From assembly GCF_950295315.1 (NCBI RefSeq), contig NW_026647180.1, positions 1,054,001 to 1,118,000 of the forward strand: DNA of 64,000 bases, read 5' to 3'. The translations under genes and the position numbers were made by a program. Position 1 is the stretch's first letter. Each line of letters starts with the position of its first letter. Source of the stretch: Erinaceus europaeus. Lineage: Eukaryota > Chordata > Mammalia > Eulipotyphla > Erinaceidae. The notes below the pieces were generated by a model that was given only the letters and a program-made list of their open reading frames with translations, made no database searches and was not told the DNA's origin. This document shows, piece by piece, positions 42,445-53,666 of the stretch.

Positions 42445-42620
42445 TCCTCTGCTAGCAGATAGATAAGGAGAAATTGAGAGAGATGGGGAGATAGAGAGTG
42501 AGACAGACCAAGAGTCACCTGCAGACCTGCTTCACCACTCGTGAAGCTTCCCCTGCAGGTGGGGTCCTTGTTCATAGCAACATATGCACTCTACCACAGG
42601 CACCATCACCCAGCCCCTGA
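42445..42620 (-). mobile_element. SINE-B, antisense
   Basis: GCAGATAGATAAGGAGAAAT, CACCTGCAGACCTGCTTCAC, CCCCTGCAGGTGGGGTCC and CACCATCACCCAGCCCC. Confidence 0.8.
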
Positions 42621-43095
42621 ATACTGACTCTCTATCCTAGCATCCACAGCTCAGATTCCTGGAGTATACAGAGGTCAGAAGCAGCTCTAATAGCAATGGT
42701 AACTGAGTCTTAAGTATAGATGGCAGTCCTGTGGTTACAGTGACATATGTATTAATGAAGGGGACCTCAAGGGACAGATACAGAGGGCACAGTATCCCTG
42801 TAGCACCCGAGATGGCAGGAATAAACTAGGACCTCAGGTCCACAGGTGAGATGCTCCACCTACCACGCCCACTACTGGACCACAGCCCTGTTTTAAGGAG
42901 AGGCTTCCCGTGTTACATCCTTGATACTCTCACTTTCTGGGAGGGGCATTAACAGACTTTGTGTCTTCAGGTGTGCTGCCCCTTAGAGCTGCTCAGGTCA
43001 GAGAATGGATAGGGAGAACCTGGGGAGTATAGACACTCCCTGGAGCACCACTGCCAGAACATGTTTCCCAAGCCAGTGGGGAAGAAAGGAAAGAA
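42621..43095. other. Unassigned single-copy DNA
   Basis: No gene, repeat or strong site recognised. Confidence 0.4.
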
Positions 43096-43378
43096 TGGGG
43101 GAGTCTGGCAGTAGTGCAGCAGGTTAAGCACAGGTGGTACAAAGCTCAAGGATTAGTGTCAGGATCCCTGTTCCAGCCCCCAGCTCCCCACCTGCTGGGG
43201 TGTCCCTTCCCAGGAGGTGAAGCAGGTCTGCAGGAGTCTATCTTTCCCTCCCCCTCTGTCTTCCCCTCCTCTCTCCATTTCTCTCTGTCCTATCTAACAA
43301 CGATGATATCAACAACAATAGTAACTACAACAATAAAAAACAAGGACAACAAAGGGAAAATAAATGAATAAATAAAAT
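43096..43378 (+). mobile_element. SINE-A, sense
   Basis: GGAGTCTGGCAGTAGTGCAG head, GATCCCTGTTCCAGCCCCC box B region, and a complete CAACAATA-type tail. Confidence 0.92.
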
Positions 43379-43539
43379 TGTTAAAAAAGTAAAGAATGCA
43401 CAGGAAATGGGAGTGGCAACAGGTATGGGCATGGCTTAGAAAGAGGGTGGAGGCAGGGCTTGGGAGTTGATAAGGCTCTGTTACAGGCCCTTTCTAGCTC
43501 TGCTAACATGGGGCCCTCAACATATCAGTAACTTACTCC

Positions 43540-43600
43540 CACACTCATTTCTCGATCTCTCTCTCTCTCTTTCTTTCTCTCTCTCTCTCTTTCTCTCCAC
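43540..43600. repeat. (CT)n-rich microsatellite
   Basis: TCTC runs with TTTC interruptions. Confidence 0.85.
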
Positions 43601-43651
43601 ACATGTACTCTAAAATGTCTGTTCTCAATTTTCCTGAATAAAGCTTGAAAT

Positions 43652-43930
43652 TTCAGGAGTTGGGCAGTAGCACAGTGGGTTAAGGACACGTGACGCCAAG
43701 TGCAAGGTCCAGCGTAAGGATCCCAGTTCCAGTCTCGGTTCCCCATCTGCACGGGAGTCACTTCACAAGCAGTGAAGCAGGTCTGCAGGTGTCTCTCTCC
43801 CCCCTCTCTGTCTTCCCCTCCTCTCCCCATTTCTCTCTGTCCTATCCAACAATAATTACATCAATAAAAAATACAACAATAAAACAACAAGGGCAATAAA
43901 AGGGAATAAAAATATAAATATTTTTTTAAA
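43652..43930 (+). mobile_element. SINE-A, sense
   Basis: GGAGTTGGGCAGTAGCACAG head and AAGGATCCCAGTTCCAGTC. CTTGAAATTTC(A/T) flanks it at 43645 and 43933, consistent with a target-site duplication. Confidence 0.93.
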
Positions 43931-44650
43931 AAGCTTGAAATTTCTAATTCTTGGTTGAGTTTATGTGTGACAAATCTACACTCATGTAGGTAACAAACTT
44001 GGCTATACTCCACCATCACTGAGTAGCAGTGGAAAGGCCAGAAGTGATTAATTGTTTGAAATAGGTGAAAAAAAAAAAACAGTGATAAGGAGTATATCAT
44101 GGACCTACATATTGTAATCTTAATAGATTGTAACCACCATTAATCACAAATGAAAAGGGGAAATAAAGCCTGCAGTATTGATAACACAGTGAACCAAGCT
44201 ACTAAGTGAGGTCTGTGCTACATCTTATTATTATTAAGCATAAAACAGAGTGGATAGTACATTCTACTTATGGAAGAATAACTGAGTCACATTTAATAAT
44301 CATTGCTTTTGCACTGCAAGTTCCAGAGGCAGAGTGTGGTTGGATGTATGTGCTATACACAGATTGTTCCTATAGCCACTGGAGTGAGGAGGGTAGGGGC
44401 TGAGAACAGGACTGGAGACTAGACAGCCTAAGCTTCAGTCCTCATTAAACCTAAAAATATTATTTCTCGAGAATTCCATTTGAAAGAGGGGGGAAACTAA
44501 AGAGCATGTATCACAAGGGTTAGGGTAAAAATAAACTTGTTATGTAGATAAATTATCTGCAAGCATTTAAAATAATTTCATTGTAATGTTGGGTTAAATA
44601 AGAACAACTAGCACAATTCTAAATAATATATTGATAAATTAAAAGACCAG
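43931..44650. other. Unassigned AT-rich DNA
   Basis: No repeats recognised and no convincing coding exon. Confidence 0.4.
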
Positions 44651-44654
44651 AACC

Positions 44655-44852
44655 TGATGAGCCAGGTCGTGGTGCACCTGGTTGAGCACACATATTACAG
44701 TGCTCCAAGACCCAGGTTCAAACCTTTAGTCCATACCTGCAGTAGGGAAGCTTCAGGAGTGGTGAAGTAGAACTGCAGGTGTCTGTCTCTCTCCTCTATG
44801 GCCCTCTCCCATCTCAATTTCTTTCTGTTTCTAATAATGAAATTAAAAAAAA
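44655..44852 (+). mobile_element. SINE-B, sense
   Basis: GAGCCAGGTCGTGGTGCACC head, ACCCAGGTTCAAACC and poly(A) end. Confidence 0.85.
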
Positions 44853-45029
44853 GACTAAACAGAACATGATGTATAAATGATGAATATATGATGACCTGAC
44901 TTAGAATATGAAAGCTTCATTATTTTAAGAAGACTCAGGAAGCCATTAACAGCTCAAAATGGCCTGAAAATACCTAAGAGAGAATGTAAAGGGAAAAAAG
45001 ACGTTTGTATATACTGTGTGTAGGCTTAC

Positions 45030-45775
45030 CTGCTGGAGCTGTGTCAGCAGAGGATCCCTGAGGAAAAACTCTTGTGGTTGTGACAATGCCCACCGAGGAA
45101 GCAGTAGTGCCCAGCAGGGTAGAAGAGAATCCAGTGGTGCCCATGGGTACACCAAGGAGGTTGAAGTGGAATCAGATCCTATGACAGATGAGTCTGTGGA
45201 TTCAGATCCTTCCTTAGACTGGCTTGAAGTCTGAGAGACAACAGAAGATGGTCCAGTGGTGCCAGAGCCCTGGGATGATGGAGCCATGGTCTGGCGCCCT
45301 GCTCCTGCTGTTCCAGCCCCAGTGGATCCACTGCTACTGCCTGCTGAGCCAGGCTGGGTGGTCCTGGAGTCTTGCACGGATTACCCTGTGGTTCCTGCCT
45401 CCATGACAGATAGCCCAGTGGTTCTAGTCTGCACTGCAGCTGGTTGAGAGGTGCCAGGTCGATGGACAGATGAGCTTGTGGACTGACATCCTTACTGAGG
45501 CTTGCCTGAGGTCCCAGAGCTTTCTTCAGGTGGCCCTGTTTTTCCAGAGTCATTAGGTGCTGGTCCAGTGGTGCCAGAGCCCTGGGATGATGGAGCCTTG
45601 GTGTGTTGCCCTGCCACAGATGATCCAGACACAGTGGAGCCACTGGCACTGCCTGGAGAGCCTGGTCAAGTGGTCCTAGAGCCCTGATTGGACTGTCCTG
45701 CTGTGGTGCCCTCTTCTGTGCCTGTGGTCTCTTTCTCAGTTGGTGGAATGGGTGCTGTGGGAGCCCCTGTTCCTC
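45030..45775 (-). pseudogene. Mucin-like Ser/Thr/Gly-rich exon, broken
   Basis: On the minus strand, TTGTTTCTTAACCAG precedes a 746-bp exon that ends at a GTAAG donor (45029-45025). The frame is rich in Ser, Thr, Gly and Pro, with no Cys-rich module: GTGAPTAPIPP, then APSSQGSGTTGPAP, and later SAGSSSGSTGAGTAGAG and APSSQGSGTTGPSS. The two APSSQGSGTTGP blocks are 312 bp (104 codons) apart, a tandem mucin repeat. The motif GSGTTG and the overall style resemble submaxillary gel-forming mucin (MUC19 type), but this is a resemblance only. Three stops (TGA, TAA, TAA) interrupt the main frame, and a shift near SDSTSTS is needed to reach GTTGFSSTLLGTTASSVG before the donor. It is therefore most likely a decayed exon of a secreted, O-glycosylated mucin. 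Confidence 0.7.
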
Positions 45776-45911
45776 CTGGTTAAGAAACAATGATGTCAGT
45801 GCATTGGAATCCTCTGAGCAGGTAATATTCCCACTCCTGGTCAGTACCAATGGCTGGGGGTACTGACACAGGTGTCACAATGAGTTCCATGAAGCTTTCT
45901 TTTCTTTGTCA
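45776..45911 (-). other. Region 5' of the mucin-like exon
   Basis: The minus-strand frame here (45781-45891) reads MELIVTPVSVPPAIGTDQE and then WEYYLLRGFQCTDIIVS and stops just before the acceptor. It could be part of an upstream exon with intron retained, but no donor is evident. Confidence 0.25.
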
Positions 45912-46108
45912 CGAGGCCAGGTGGTGGTGCACCTGGTTGGGCACATGTATTACAATGTGAAAGGACCCAGTTTGAGCCCCCAGTCCCCACCTGCAGGGGG
46001 AGAGCTTTGGGAGTGGTGAAGCAGTGCTGCAGGTGTCTCTCTGTCTCTCTCCCTCTCTATCACCCCCTTCCCTCTTGACTTCTGGTTGTCTCTACCCAAT
46101 AAATAAAG
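45912..46108 (+). mobile_element. SINE-B, sense, well preserved
   Basis: GGCCAGGTGGTGGTGCACCT head, ACCCAGTTTGAGCCCCC, and CTACCCAATAAATAAAGATT tail. Confidence 0.92.
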
Positions 46109-46114
46109 ATTAAA

Positions 46115-46240
46115 AGGGCAAAGGGTAGATAGCATAAGGGCTATGCAATCACTCTCATGCCTGAGGCTCCAATGACCCAAGTTCAATCCCCAGCCCCACT
46201 GTAAGCAAGAGCTGAATAATGCTCTGGTAAAAATTACATT
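46115..46240 (+). mobile_element. SINE-C, sense
   Basis: GGGTAGATAGCATAAGGGCT, CTCTCATGCCTGAGGCTCCA, AAGTTCAATCCCCAGCCCC and AATAATGCTCTGGTAAAA. Confidence 0.9.
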
Positions 46241-46484
46241 AAAGAAATAAAATAAAAGGAAGGAAAATTCACTATTAATAAATAAATGCATTTTTAAATT
46301 TTTAAAAAAAAATATTAACTATCTGTAACTCTGATGTTTGACTCCTTCCATGAGGGCTTTGGGGTTTGTGCAGAAAATGACCTAAGAATAAACAAATATT
46401 TCTTGGAGCATCAAAAAAGTGCATAGTAAGAGAAGACTATCATAAGTAAGGCCAACACATTCTTGGTGTCTCTCCTACCTTGAA

Positions 46485-46757
46485 AGTAATTTGTACCTTG
46501 ACAATTGTTCCTGATGTATGTTCAACTAAAAACATCTTTGATCTTCTTGTTCCTTTACATGTGGTTTTATCCATAAAATCTTTGCTGGAGTTCTGATCAG
46601 TGATACACTGGATAGTCTCCCATCTCGAGGTATCTGGGAACATCCCTCCAGACTTCCTCAGGCTAGCTATTTGTATGGGTGGGAACTCAGGGTCCTGGCA
46701 TATGGCTAAGGTTCTCCATCTGAGTAGTAGCCATTGCTTCTTGCATTTAATAAGCAA
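46485..46757 (-). CDS. Possible Cys-containing exon upstream of the mucin-like exon
   Basis: Minus-strand frame reading SGGMFPDTSRWETIQCITDQ, then NSSKDFMDKTTCKGTRRSK and MFLVEHTSGTIVKVQITF, followed by a GTAGGAG donor-like site at 46485. It lies on the same strand and about 0.7 kb 5' of the mucin-like exon, so it may belong to the same relic gene. The Cys residues and an NSS glycosylation site fit an extracellular protein, but no domain was identified. Confidence 0.3.
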
Positions 46758-47289
46758 AGTAAAACTTTGAAAGTCTGTGTTTGCATGGGACTACCTAGTT
46801 CGTTTCCAGATGGCACATATTCTAACAAAATTACAGATATTAAATACAGGCAAGGGCCTACATGTACCTAGTATAAGCAAGGGACAATTATATACCTCAA
46901 AGTAAAAGTGCTTAATAAATAGCCCTTTATGATTAGACTTAGATAGCATAAGCCTGGTATTCTAGTAGAATGTCCTAAAGAAGGCATCATAAATTCTCCA
47001 ATCACATATTTATTATTTAGGCTTATACACCATCCTCTCCTACCCCTTACTTCATTTCTCTCAATCACTTTATGTAGTTGAGTATCAAATAACTCAAAAA
47101 GAATTTAAGTACTATATAGTCTTCCATCTTTTTAAATCTCTTCTGACAGAGCATCAGCATTATTGTTACCCTTAGGTTAATTTTAGAAGAGACACTATAC
47201 AACTGGCCAAGAGATATACAGGCAAAAATTACACATCAAGTAAAGGACAAGTACTGTCCCTATGACAACCATTATTAGAATCATTAAAA
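46758..47289. other. Unassigned AT-rich DNA
   Basis: No repeat family or gene recognised. Confidence 0.4.
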
Positions 47290-47415
47290 AACGAGGGGGA
47301 GATAGCATAATGGTTACATAATCAGACTCTATGCCTGAGGCTCCAATGACCAAAGATCAACCCCCCATACCACCATAAGCCAAAACTGAGCACTGCTCTG
47401 GTATTAAAAAAAAAA
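47290..47415 (+). mobile_element. SINE-C, sense
   Basis: GGGGGAGATAGCATAATGGT, CTCTATGCCTGAGGCTCC and GCACTGCTCTGGTATT, then poly(A). Confidence 0.88.
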
Positions 47416-48284
47416 ATCATTAATCAAGTAACTGAAGAAAAACTTGAGGCTAACTAAGACCTCACTAAAATCCTAGGTCTATTTCCTCCCCAACATGAGG
47501 CCCTATTCCATAAATCCAATACTGGTTTGGATACAACAAATTACACTCAACATGGGGAGAAAGTCTAATCTTATCAGATAAAGGGACTACAAATAAGGGC
47601 AAGAGACTAGCTCACTTATCTATGACCTTTTTGGCCACCATTAGGCCATGTTATCATCACCTGGAGTCCTAGACAGGGAATCCTTGAATACCCCATAGAT
47701 TCTCCCCTAGACCTCTCTCTATTATCACTGGTCATATCTATTAGGAACAACATCATAAGCCCTTCTGTGGGCTTCTCAGGACCATACCTTCACTATGAAC
47801 TACTCTCCAAAGGGAGGCTGGATTATCCTATTCTGCCACTCAAAGAAGACTGATTCTGAAGTGAGTGTATCCTAGAATGTTCTCAGATGTGATTATCAAC
47901 TGTGAGCTAAGCCTGACAGGGACTTGGAGGTTGCAGAGGCTCTAGTGCTAAACATGAATAGATATGAGCCACAGGTTAGCTCACTGAGGTAAACAGTTAA
48001 TTGCATTTATATATTTTTTGTTAAATTTGCAAGCAACTCTCTACCCTAATCCTGATTTCTAGTACTACTCTCAACTCTGACACCATCTTTTCAGACAATA
48101 TTGTTAGTCCACCTCCATGTTAGCTAATAAGCTCAAGCAAAGATTACTAAGACATAAGTTCCTAGGAACACTCCTAAAATAGACTTCCTAGCTCCCTTCT
48201 ATCCTAAGCTCTGTACTTTCATCTGCATTATACTTACTTTATGGTTCCTGTTAACTAAACATTTTGTCCTGTTTTCCATCTTAC
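47416..48284. other. Unassigned DNA
   Basis: No coding frame of note. Composition and position next to LTR and R fragments suggest old retroelement sequence, but no diagnostic motif was found. Confidence 0.35.
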
Positions 48285-48420
48285 TGCCTTTCAGCCACCA
48301 AATTGCAGGTGCTACTGTGATTCCATCCTGACTTCCCTGGGAAGATGATCTCACCAATGCTTCCCAGAACTTCACCTCTCCAGAGCCCTACTCTACTAGA
48401 ACAGTCCAGGGGTAGAGACT
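48285..48420 (+). mobile_element. Retroposon R 5' part, sense
   Basis: TTTCAGCCACCAAATTGCAG and CTTCCCTGGGAAGATGATCT match the 5' side of R (compare 34890-34960). It is cut off by an LTR. Confidence 0.7.
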
Positions 48421-48424
48421 GACC

Positions 48425-48790
48425 GACCAACACCTGCCGAGACAGCCTGAGGGTGCTTCTTCCGGAGCTATTGCTCTCTGGCTTGGAGAGATCTCAACTG
48501 GAGCCGATCTAGGCTGCTGCGTGGGAGAGGGATCAGGAAATCTTGCCACACTAACTTCGCAGGAGATACACTCTGGAAATCTCGGAGCCGGAAAACAATT
48601 TCCAAGTGTCTTTAATCAGAAGAGCAGCTGTTTTTATACTCTCCAAGTAGGGTGGAAACAGGATATGACATAGAGAGGGTGGAGTGAAAAGTGACTGGTG
48701 GAAGATCAGGGTGTGACAAGGAGAGACCTTCTAAGTGGTAATAGGTGTAGGGCTGACCTAGAAAGGAAGTGAAGGTAGGACCACAAAAAT
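48425..48790 (-). mobile_element. LTR, class II ERV-like, antisense
   Basis: Read on the minus strand: TATAAAAACAGC (TATA) is followed by GATTAAAGACACTTGG (poly(A)-signal-like) and a CpG-containing R/U5-like region. No retroviral genes adjoin it, so it is a solo or partial LTR. Confidence 0.55.
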
Positions 48791-48849
48791 AATGGAGAAA
48801 AATATATATACATAGATAAAGATAGATCTTAGATAGACAGACAGACAGG

Positions 48850-49008
48850 CAGATGGTAAGTAGTAGAATCAGCCCATATCGGTAACTTTGGGAGACTGCA
48901 GTTTTCAGTGCAGGGAATGGGACACAGACCTCTGGTGGTTGAAACAGTATGGAATTATACCTCTATTATCATACAATTTTGTAAATAAGTATTAAGTTGA
49001 CAATAAAA
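48850..49008 (+). mobile_element. Retroposon 3' end, poly(A)-tailed
   Basis: GGTTGAAACAGTATGGAATT, ACAATTTTGTAAATAAGTAT and AATAAAAAAAAG end. Related in style to R but of a different subfamily. Confidence 0.6.
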
Positions 49009-49009
49009 A

Positions 49010-49512
49010 AAAGTCAGGATTTGGCGGTGGTGCACCTAGTTTAGCGCACATATTACTAAGCACAAGGCCCACGCAAGAATCAATGTCCTGGCAGTCGGGC
49101 TGTAGCACAGTGGGTTAAACGCAGGTGGTGCAAAGCCCAAGGACCTGCATAAGGATTCCAGTTCAAGCCCCCAGTTCCCTACCTTCAGGGGAGTCACTTC
49201 AAGGCAGTAAAACAGGTCTGCAGGTATCTCTCTCTCTCCCCCTCTGTCTTCCCCTCCTCTCTCCATTTCTCTCTGTCCTATCCAACAAGAATGACAACAA
49301 TAATAACTACAAAAATAAAACAACAAGGGCAACAAAAGGGAATAAATAAATTAATTAAACTAAATTAAAGAATCCAGTTTCTAGCCCCCACTCTCCACCT
49401 GCAGGGGGGAATGCTTCACAAGTGGCAAGGCAGGTCTACAGGTGTCAATCTTTCTCCCTTTCTATATCCCCTAACCTCTCAATTTTTCTCACTCCTATTA
49501 AATAAAATGGGG
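49010..49512 (+). mobile_element. SINE-B split by a SINE-A insertion
   Basis: SINE-B head at 49010-49085 (GGCGGTGGTGCACCTAGTTT), then SINE-A, then SINE-B resumes at 49367 (GTTTCTAGCCCCCACTCTCC) to 49512. Confidence 0.9.
49088..49366 (+). mobile_element. SINE-A nested in SINE-B
   Basis: GGCAGTCGGGCTGTAGCACA head, AGTTCAAGCCCCCAG box B region, and CCTATCCAACAAGAATGACA tail. AAGAATC flanks both sides (49075 and 49368). Confidence 0.93.
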
Positions 49513-49984
49513 GAGGGAATCTGTGTTTAGGGACAAGGAGCTTTCCCATGTGTCTGCATCATCTCTTTGTCATAAATGACACGTTTACTGCTGGGATTCA
49601 GTGCCTGCACCACAAATCCCCACTGTGGATGTGCCTTGGTGAGAAAGGAGTAAGAGGCCCAGAGGTAGTCTGAGCACTAACTACTGTGCCAGGGCTGTGG
49701 GGCTCTTCACCCATTCACCATGGAATTAAGTGCCTTATGTATCTTGGGACTGAAAGTCTGGAGCTTTAATTCTAGTTCCATCTCTCTCTCCAGCCTGACA
49801 CACTCTCTATTCTTTTGCAATTATCTTCTGGATATTTCTGAATGAATCCTGTTATGGTTGGCTTTTCTACCACAGCCTCTGTTTAGATGCTTAAAATAAC
49901 TAGGTTCAACACTCAGAGTGATCTGATACAGTGCTAAACCCATCCACATGGAGGTGTAAAGATACAACTTACTATCCACAGGCA
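49513..49984. other. Unassigned DNA
   Basis: A short SINE-like piece near 49575-49625 (GGGATTCAGTGCCTGCACCA); otherwise nothing recognised. Confidence 0.4.
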
Positions 49985-50370
49985 CTACTATATGTATCAT
50001 TTCATTAAAAAAAAATACACACACCATGATGCCAACCTCACTTCCCTGGGCAGACAACTCTACCAATGTGTCCTGGAGCCCCAAATCCCCATATCCATGT
50101 TCCACCAGGGAAAGAGAGAGACAGGCTGGGAGTATGGATCCACCTGTCAATGCCCATGTCCAGCAGAGAAGCAATTACAGAAGCCAGACGTTCCACCTTC
50201 TGCACCCCAAAATGATCCTGGGCCCATACTCCAAGAGGAATAAAGAATAGGAAAACTTCCAAGAGAGGGGGTAGTTTGGAGATATCTGGTGTTGGGAATT
50301 GTGTGTGGAATTGTACCCCTCTTATCCAATGGACTTGACCTTCATAATTAAATCATTTTAAAAGGGAGAA
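49985..50370 (+). mobile_element. Retroposon R, sense
   Basis: CACCATGATGCCAACCTCAC, CAATGTGTCCTGGAGCCCC, TTACAGAAGCCAGACGTTCC and GTACCCCTCTTATCC in the family order, ending in an A-rich stretch. Confidence 0.8.
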
Positions 50371-51500
50371 AAATACACATAACATTGAGATTCACAGCTA
50401 CAACATCCTTCTTATCTTACACACCTTCCAATGGCCATAGGCTCCCTGAATTACAGTTCATTTAAAAAAACTCTGTTTTCCAGTTTTAAGCACTTACTTA
50501 AGGAGAAAGACATCCTCTGGCAAAGCAACTCATCTCTCACACAAGCAGTGCTGGTTTAGAAGACCTCACACATCCAAGTTCAGTGTCACAAAGGCAAGCC
50601 TGAGGCTCTTCTTGCTGAGTTACTGCCAAGGCACAAGGACAACCCCACCCTAACCCCCTTTCAGCTGACCCCTTCACACTGTCCTCAGGATGTCAGTTGT
50701 GTCTTCTCACACCATCCAGTTGCATGCCTTGCTGCCTCTGCATTTGCTGCCTATGACTTCTGAGGGATAGCTCTTGCCCAAATGCCCAAATCCACCTAAG
50801 TCCTCAACCATCCACCTCAGTGTTCTTGTCGCCAAAAAGGAACCCACTGCCAGCAGCTTCTCTCCTCAAGGTGTAAGCTTTCTACTTTTCACAACACCTC
50901 AGTGCACATCTGCCACACGGCTGAGCGGTTTCCTCCCCTAGCAGACTAAGGTCCTGCTTTCAAGGGGTCAAATCTGGGAAAACAACAGTCCCTGCAGGGT
51001 TCTGGCAGGTTCACTGACCTCGCCAGTCACTGGAACGAATACTTAGGAGACAGCATTTCAAGTGCATGAATGAGCACCACCACATCTGCAAACTGGACAA
51101 AGCCAGGTTGTCTCTACCAGGCAGGAAGAAGCTTGTCTGCCTACCTTGTCTGCAGCATCTTCTCTGGGCTTGCTTCTCCCCAGCGCTGAGCTGGCCTGGC
51201 TAAGGATGCACTTCTGTCTCGAGGCCCTGCTGAACATGGTCACTGCGGGCTGTGGATTGAGGGAAAAGTTGTCTCTGGGTGAGGATGAGCATGAGCTGGG
51301 AGTGTGACCCACGCCAAGGGCAGTGGCGAATCTGCTCTGAGCCCAAGGGGCAGGACAGGGACAGGGGCTGCAGTTCTCCATTACCCTCACATGGAGAAGG
51401 GCCCATCTCCACCCAGCGCCCTGAATTTTATTAGGTGCGCTCTTCCTGCATAGTAGGAATAATGATGTTTAAGTGCAAGGACTCCAGGATTTTCTCTAAA
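50371..51500. other. Unassigned single-copy DNA, partly GC-rich
   Basis: 51050-51420 is GC-richer with overlapping open frames on the minus strand (51058-51390, 51200-51412); no motif was recognised. Confidence 0.4.
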
Positions 51501-51504
51501 GGCA

Positions 51505-51690
51505 TTTATTTATTTTGACACCAGGATTACCACTAGGACTTGGTAACTTCATGAACGACGAATCCACAGCTGCTAGTTGTCTTATTTTAAAAAATTTATA
51601 TTTACTTATTTATTTTCAATTTTGTTGCCCTACTAGTGGTCATTTTTGTTTTATTTTTGATATATATAGAGAGAAATTGAGAAAGGTGAG
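51505..51690 (-). mobile_element. SINE-A remnant, antisense
   Basis: ACACCAGGATTACCACTAGG, CGAATCCACAGCTGCTAG and TTTTGTTGCCCTACTAG resemble a degraded 3' half. Confidence 0.5.
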
Positions 51691-51694
51691 ATGA

Positions 51695-52555
51695 AAACTC
51701 AACAAAAAGAACACAATAAAATGTGGTCAGAATATACAAGTAGGTGACTCTCTAGAGATACCCCTGGCCCACAGACATAGGCAGAAATGCTCCAGTTCAC
51801 TCATCATCAGAAATGTGCAAATCAAAACCACTTTGAGATACCCCATCACACCTTTGATATGGACTCCATAAGTAAAACAACAGAAGGTAAGTGTTAGAGA
51901 GGATGTGGAGAGAGGGGAACTCTACTGCACTGCCTGTGGGATGCAAACTGGTGAACTAAGTATGGAGAATCCTTAAACAAATAAAAAAGGAAATACCACA
52001 TGACACAGCAATTCCACTCTTAGGTATATACCCCAAAGACAGAAAAGCACTGGTTCAGAGGGATATGTGCACCCCCATGTTCACAGCTGCTTTAGTCACA
52101 ATAGCAAAGACCTGGAAACAACCAAAATGTCCTTTTGACAGATGCCTAGATTAAAAAAAGAGTATCATGCAGTAATCAAAAAGGATATCCTTGTGTCCCT
52201 TGGGATAAAGTGGCTGAAACTGGAGAAGATGATGCTCAGTGAAGCAAGTTAGGAGTAAGGACAACTACAGAATGGTTTCACTCATACATGGGATATTGAG
52301 TCTAAATGTGTGGGGAAAAAAAACAAACTGTAAACCTATTTCTAAGACTGTGTGAGCACTCTAGTGGTTTATCTATGGGTGTGGGGATGGGGACACAGAC
52401 TGAATGTTTGCTAAGAAGAGGCTTCAATAACCCCACTAACTCCTGCCCAACTAGACACCCTCCCCCACCACCAGTGGGTTCTCTCTTGTGGAGGCTAAAC
52501 TTTTTTTTCCCAGGCACAGCTCTGCTGAAAGATAATAATAACTAAGGAAAACAGA
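51695..52555 (+). mobile_element. Old L1 3' part, sense
   Basis: AATGTGCAAATCAAAACCAC, GATACCCCATCACACC, GATGTGGAGAGAGGGGAACT and ACTCATACATGGGATATTG are L1 ORF2 end and 3' sequence. Frames are broken. Confidence 0.88.
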
Positions 52556-52589
52556 CCTTGAGCAGTGGGTCCAAGTCCCACCCCTTAAC

Positions 52590-52800
52590 CTTGCAGCCTC
52601 TGCTTCTGGGATGACTCCTTTTGTTCTCCAGCCTGTGCCCTGATATAAGGCTGTACCGCCCCTTTGTCTTGTGCCAGACTTATGAGAAAGACCTGAGACC
52701 CTGGTTCAAGCATAAATAAAAGGCTCCTTTCCTCCTCCACCCACCTCGACTTCAGTTATCTTGATTATTAATAGTGTTCCTCAGCAACCTCACTCTAGTT
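52590..52800 (+). mobile_element. LTR-like sequence
   Basis: TGATATAAGGCTGTACCGCC (TATA-like), AAGCATAAATAAAAGGCTCC (poly(A)-signal-like) and a CT-rich U5-like end. No retroviral genes adjoin it. Confidence 0.45.
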
Positions 52801-53613
52801 CAATCCACAGACCTACAGCACAACTCTACTGTCATGGGGGACATGGCCCAGGGAGGGGCTGGGCTCCGGGATGGGTGGCCGTGATGGCACCCTTGATGCA
52901 GCCCACAGAGCTGCAGCCTCATTGCTCATGATGTCTCTGCCTGTGTGCACTGTAACAAGGACCACTTGAGAAACCTCAGACATGGCCACACTGAGCATGT
53001 TCTGCTCTTTCCTCTCCTTCCCTGCTGCTGGACAACTCTGTCCTCAGACAACCTCCCACTGGGTCCTGAAATGTCCAGGCATAACACCCATGGGAGGAGA
53101 GGTAGGAGCCCAGCAATGCCCAGGGGGACTGATGGCCACATGCCTCTGAAGCTCCAGTTACCATTCCTTCTACAAGGAACATATCTGAGCCAGAAAATAA
53201 CTAGGACAGAACTGTCTGTGGGATTGAAAGTTGTTGGCCTGTTGGTCTCAGTGTTCAGAAGCAAGGGTGAGCCGCCACAGAAGATCTACTATGAGATTCT
53301 GGCCTCTGGATTTGGGAAACAGGATTAAGGCTGGTGTTTTAATTCAAACACTAGGGTGCAGCCCTCTTCATATTTGCCAGGGCCTGGAAGAATGGGTTCA
53401 ATCTCTGTGAAGGGCTTTGCCTTTATAAAGCTGGAGGCCTATAGAGGAACTGGTCTGACACCAGGACAGCAAGACATGAATCCAACTTGGCTAGTCTAGA
53501 GCCAGGTTTGCAACCTCTCTGGGGACAGGGTCATCAGACATCATTATTAGAGCTGATTATGACTCAGGAAACTCACAGGCCTTCTCCATGTTTCTCTCCC
53601 TCTCTCTATTACA

Positions 53614-53666
<53 letters not shown>

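Noticed and set aside
42345..42462. Ile/Tyr-repeat frames
   Set aside because: Translation of a TA microsatellite.
51058..51412. Minus-strand frames in a GC-richer stretch
   Set aside because: Overlapping frames with no recognisable motif, splice site or partner; not enough to call a gene.
52945..53328. 127-codon plus-strand frame
   Set aside because: No domain, no splice support and overlapping antisense frames of similar length.
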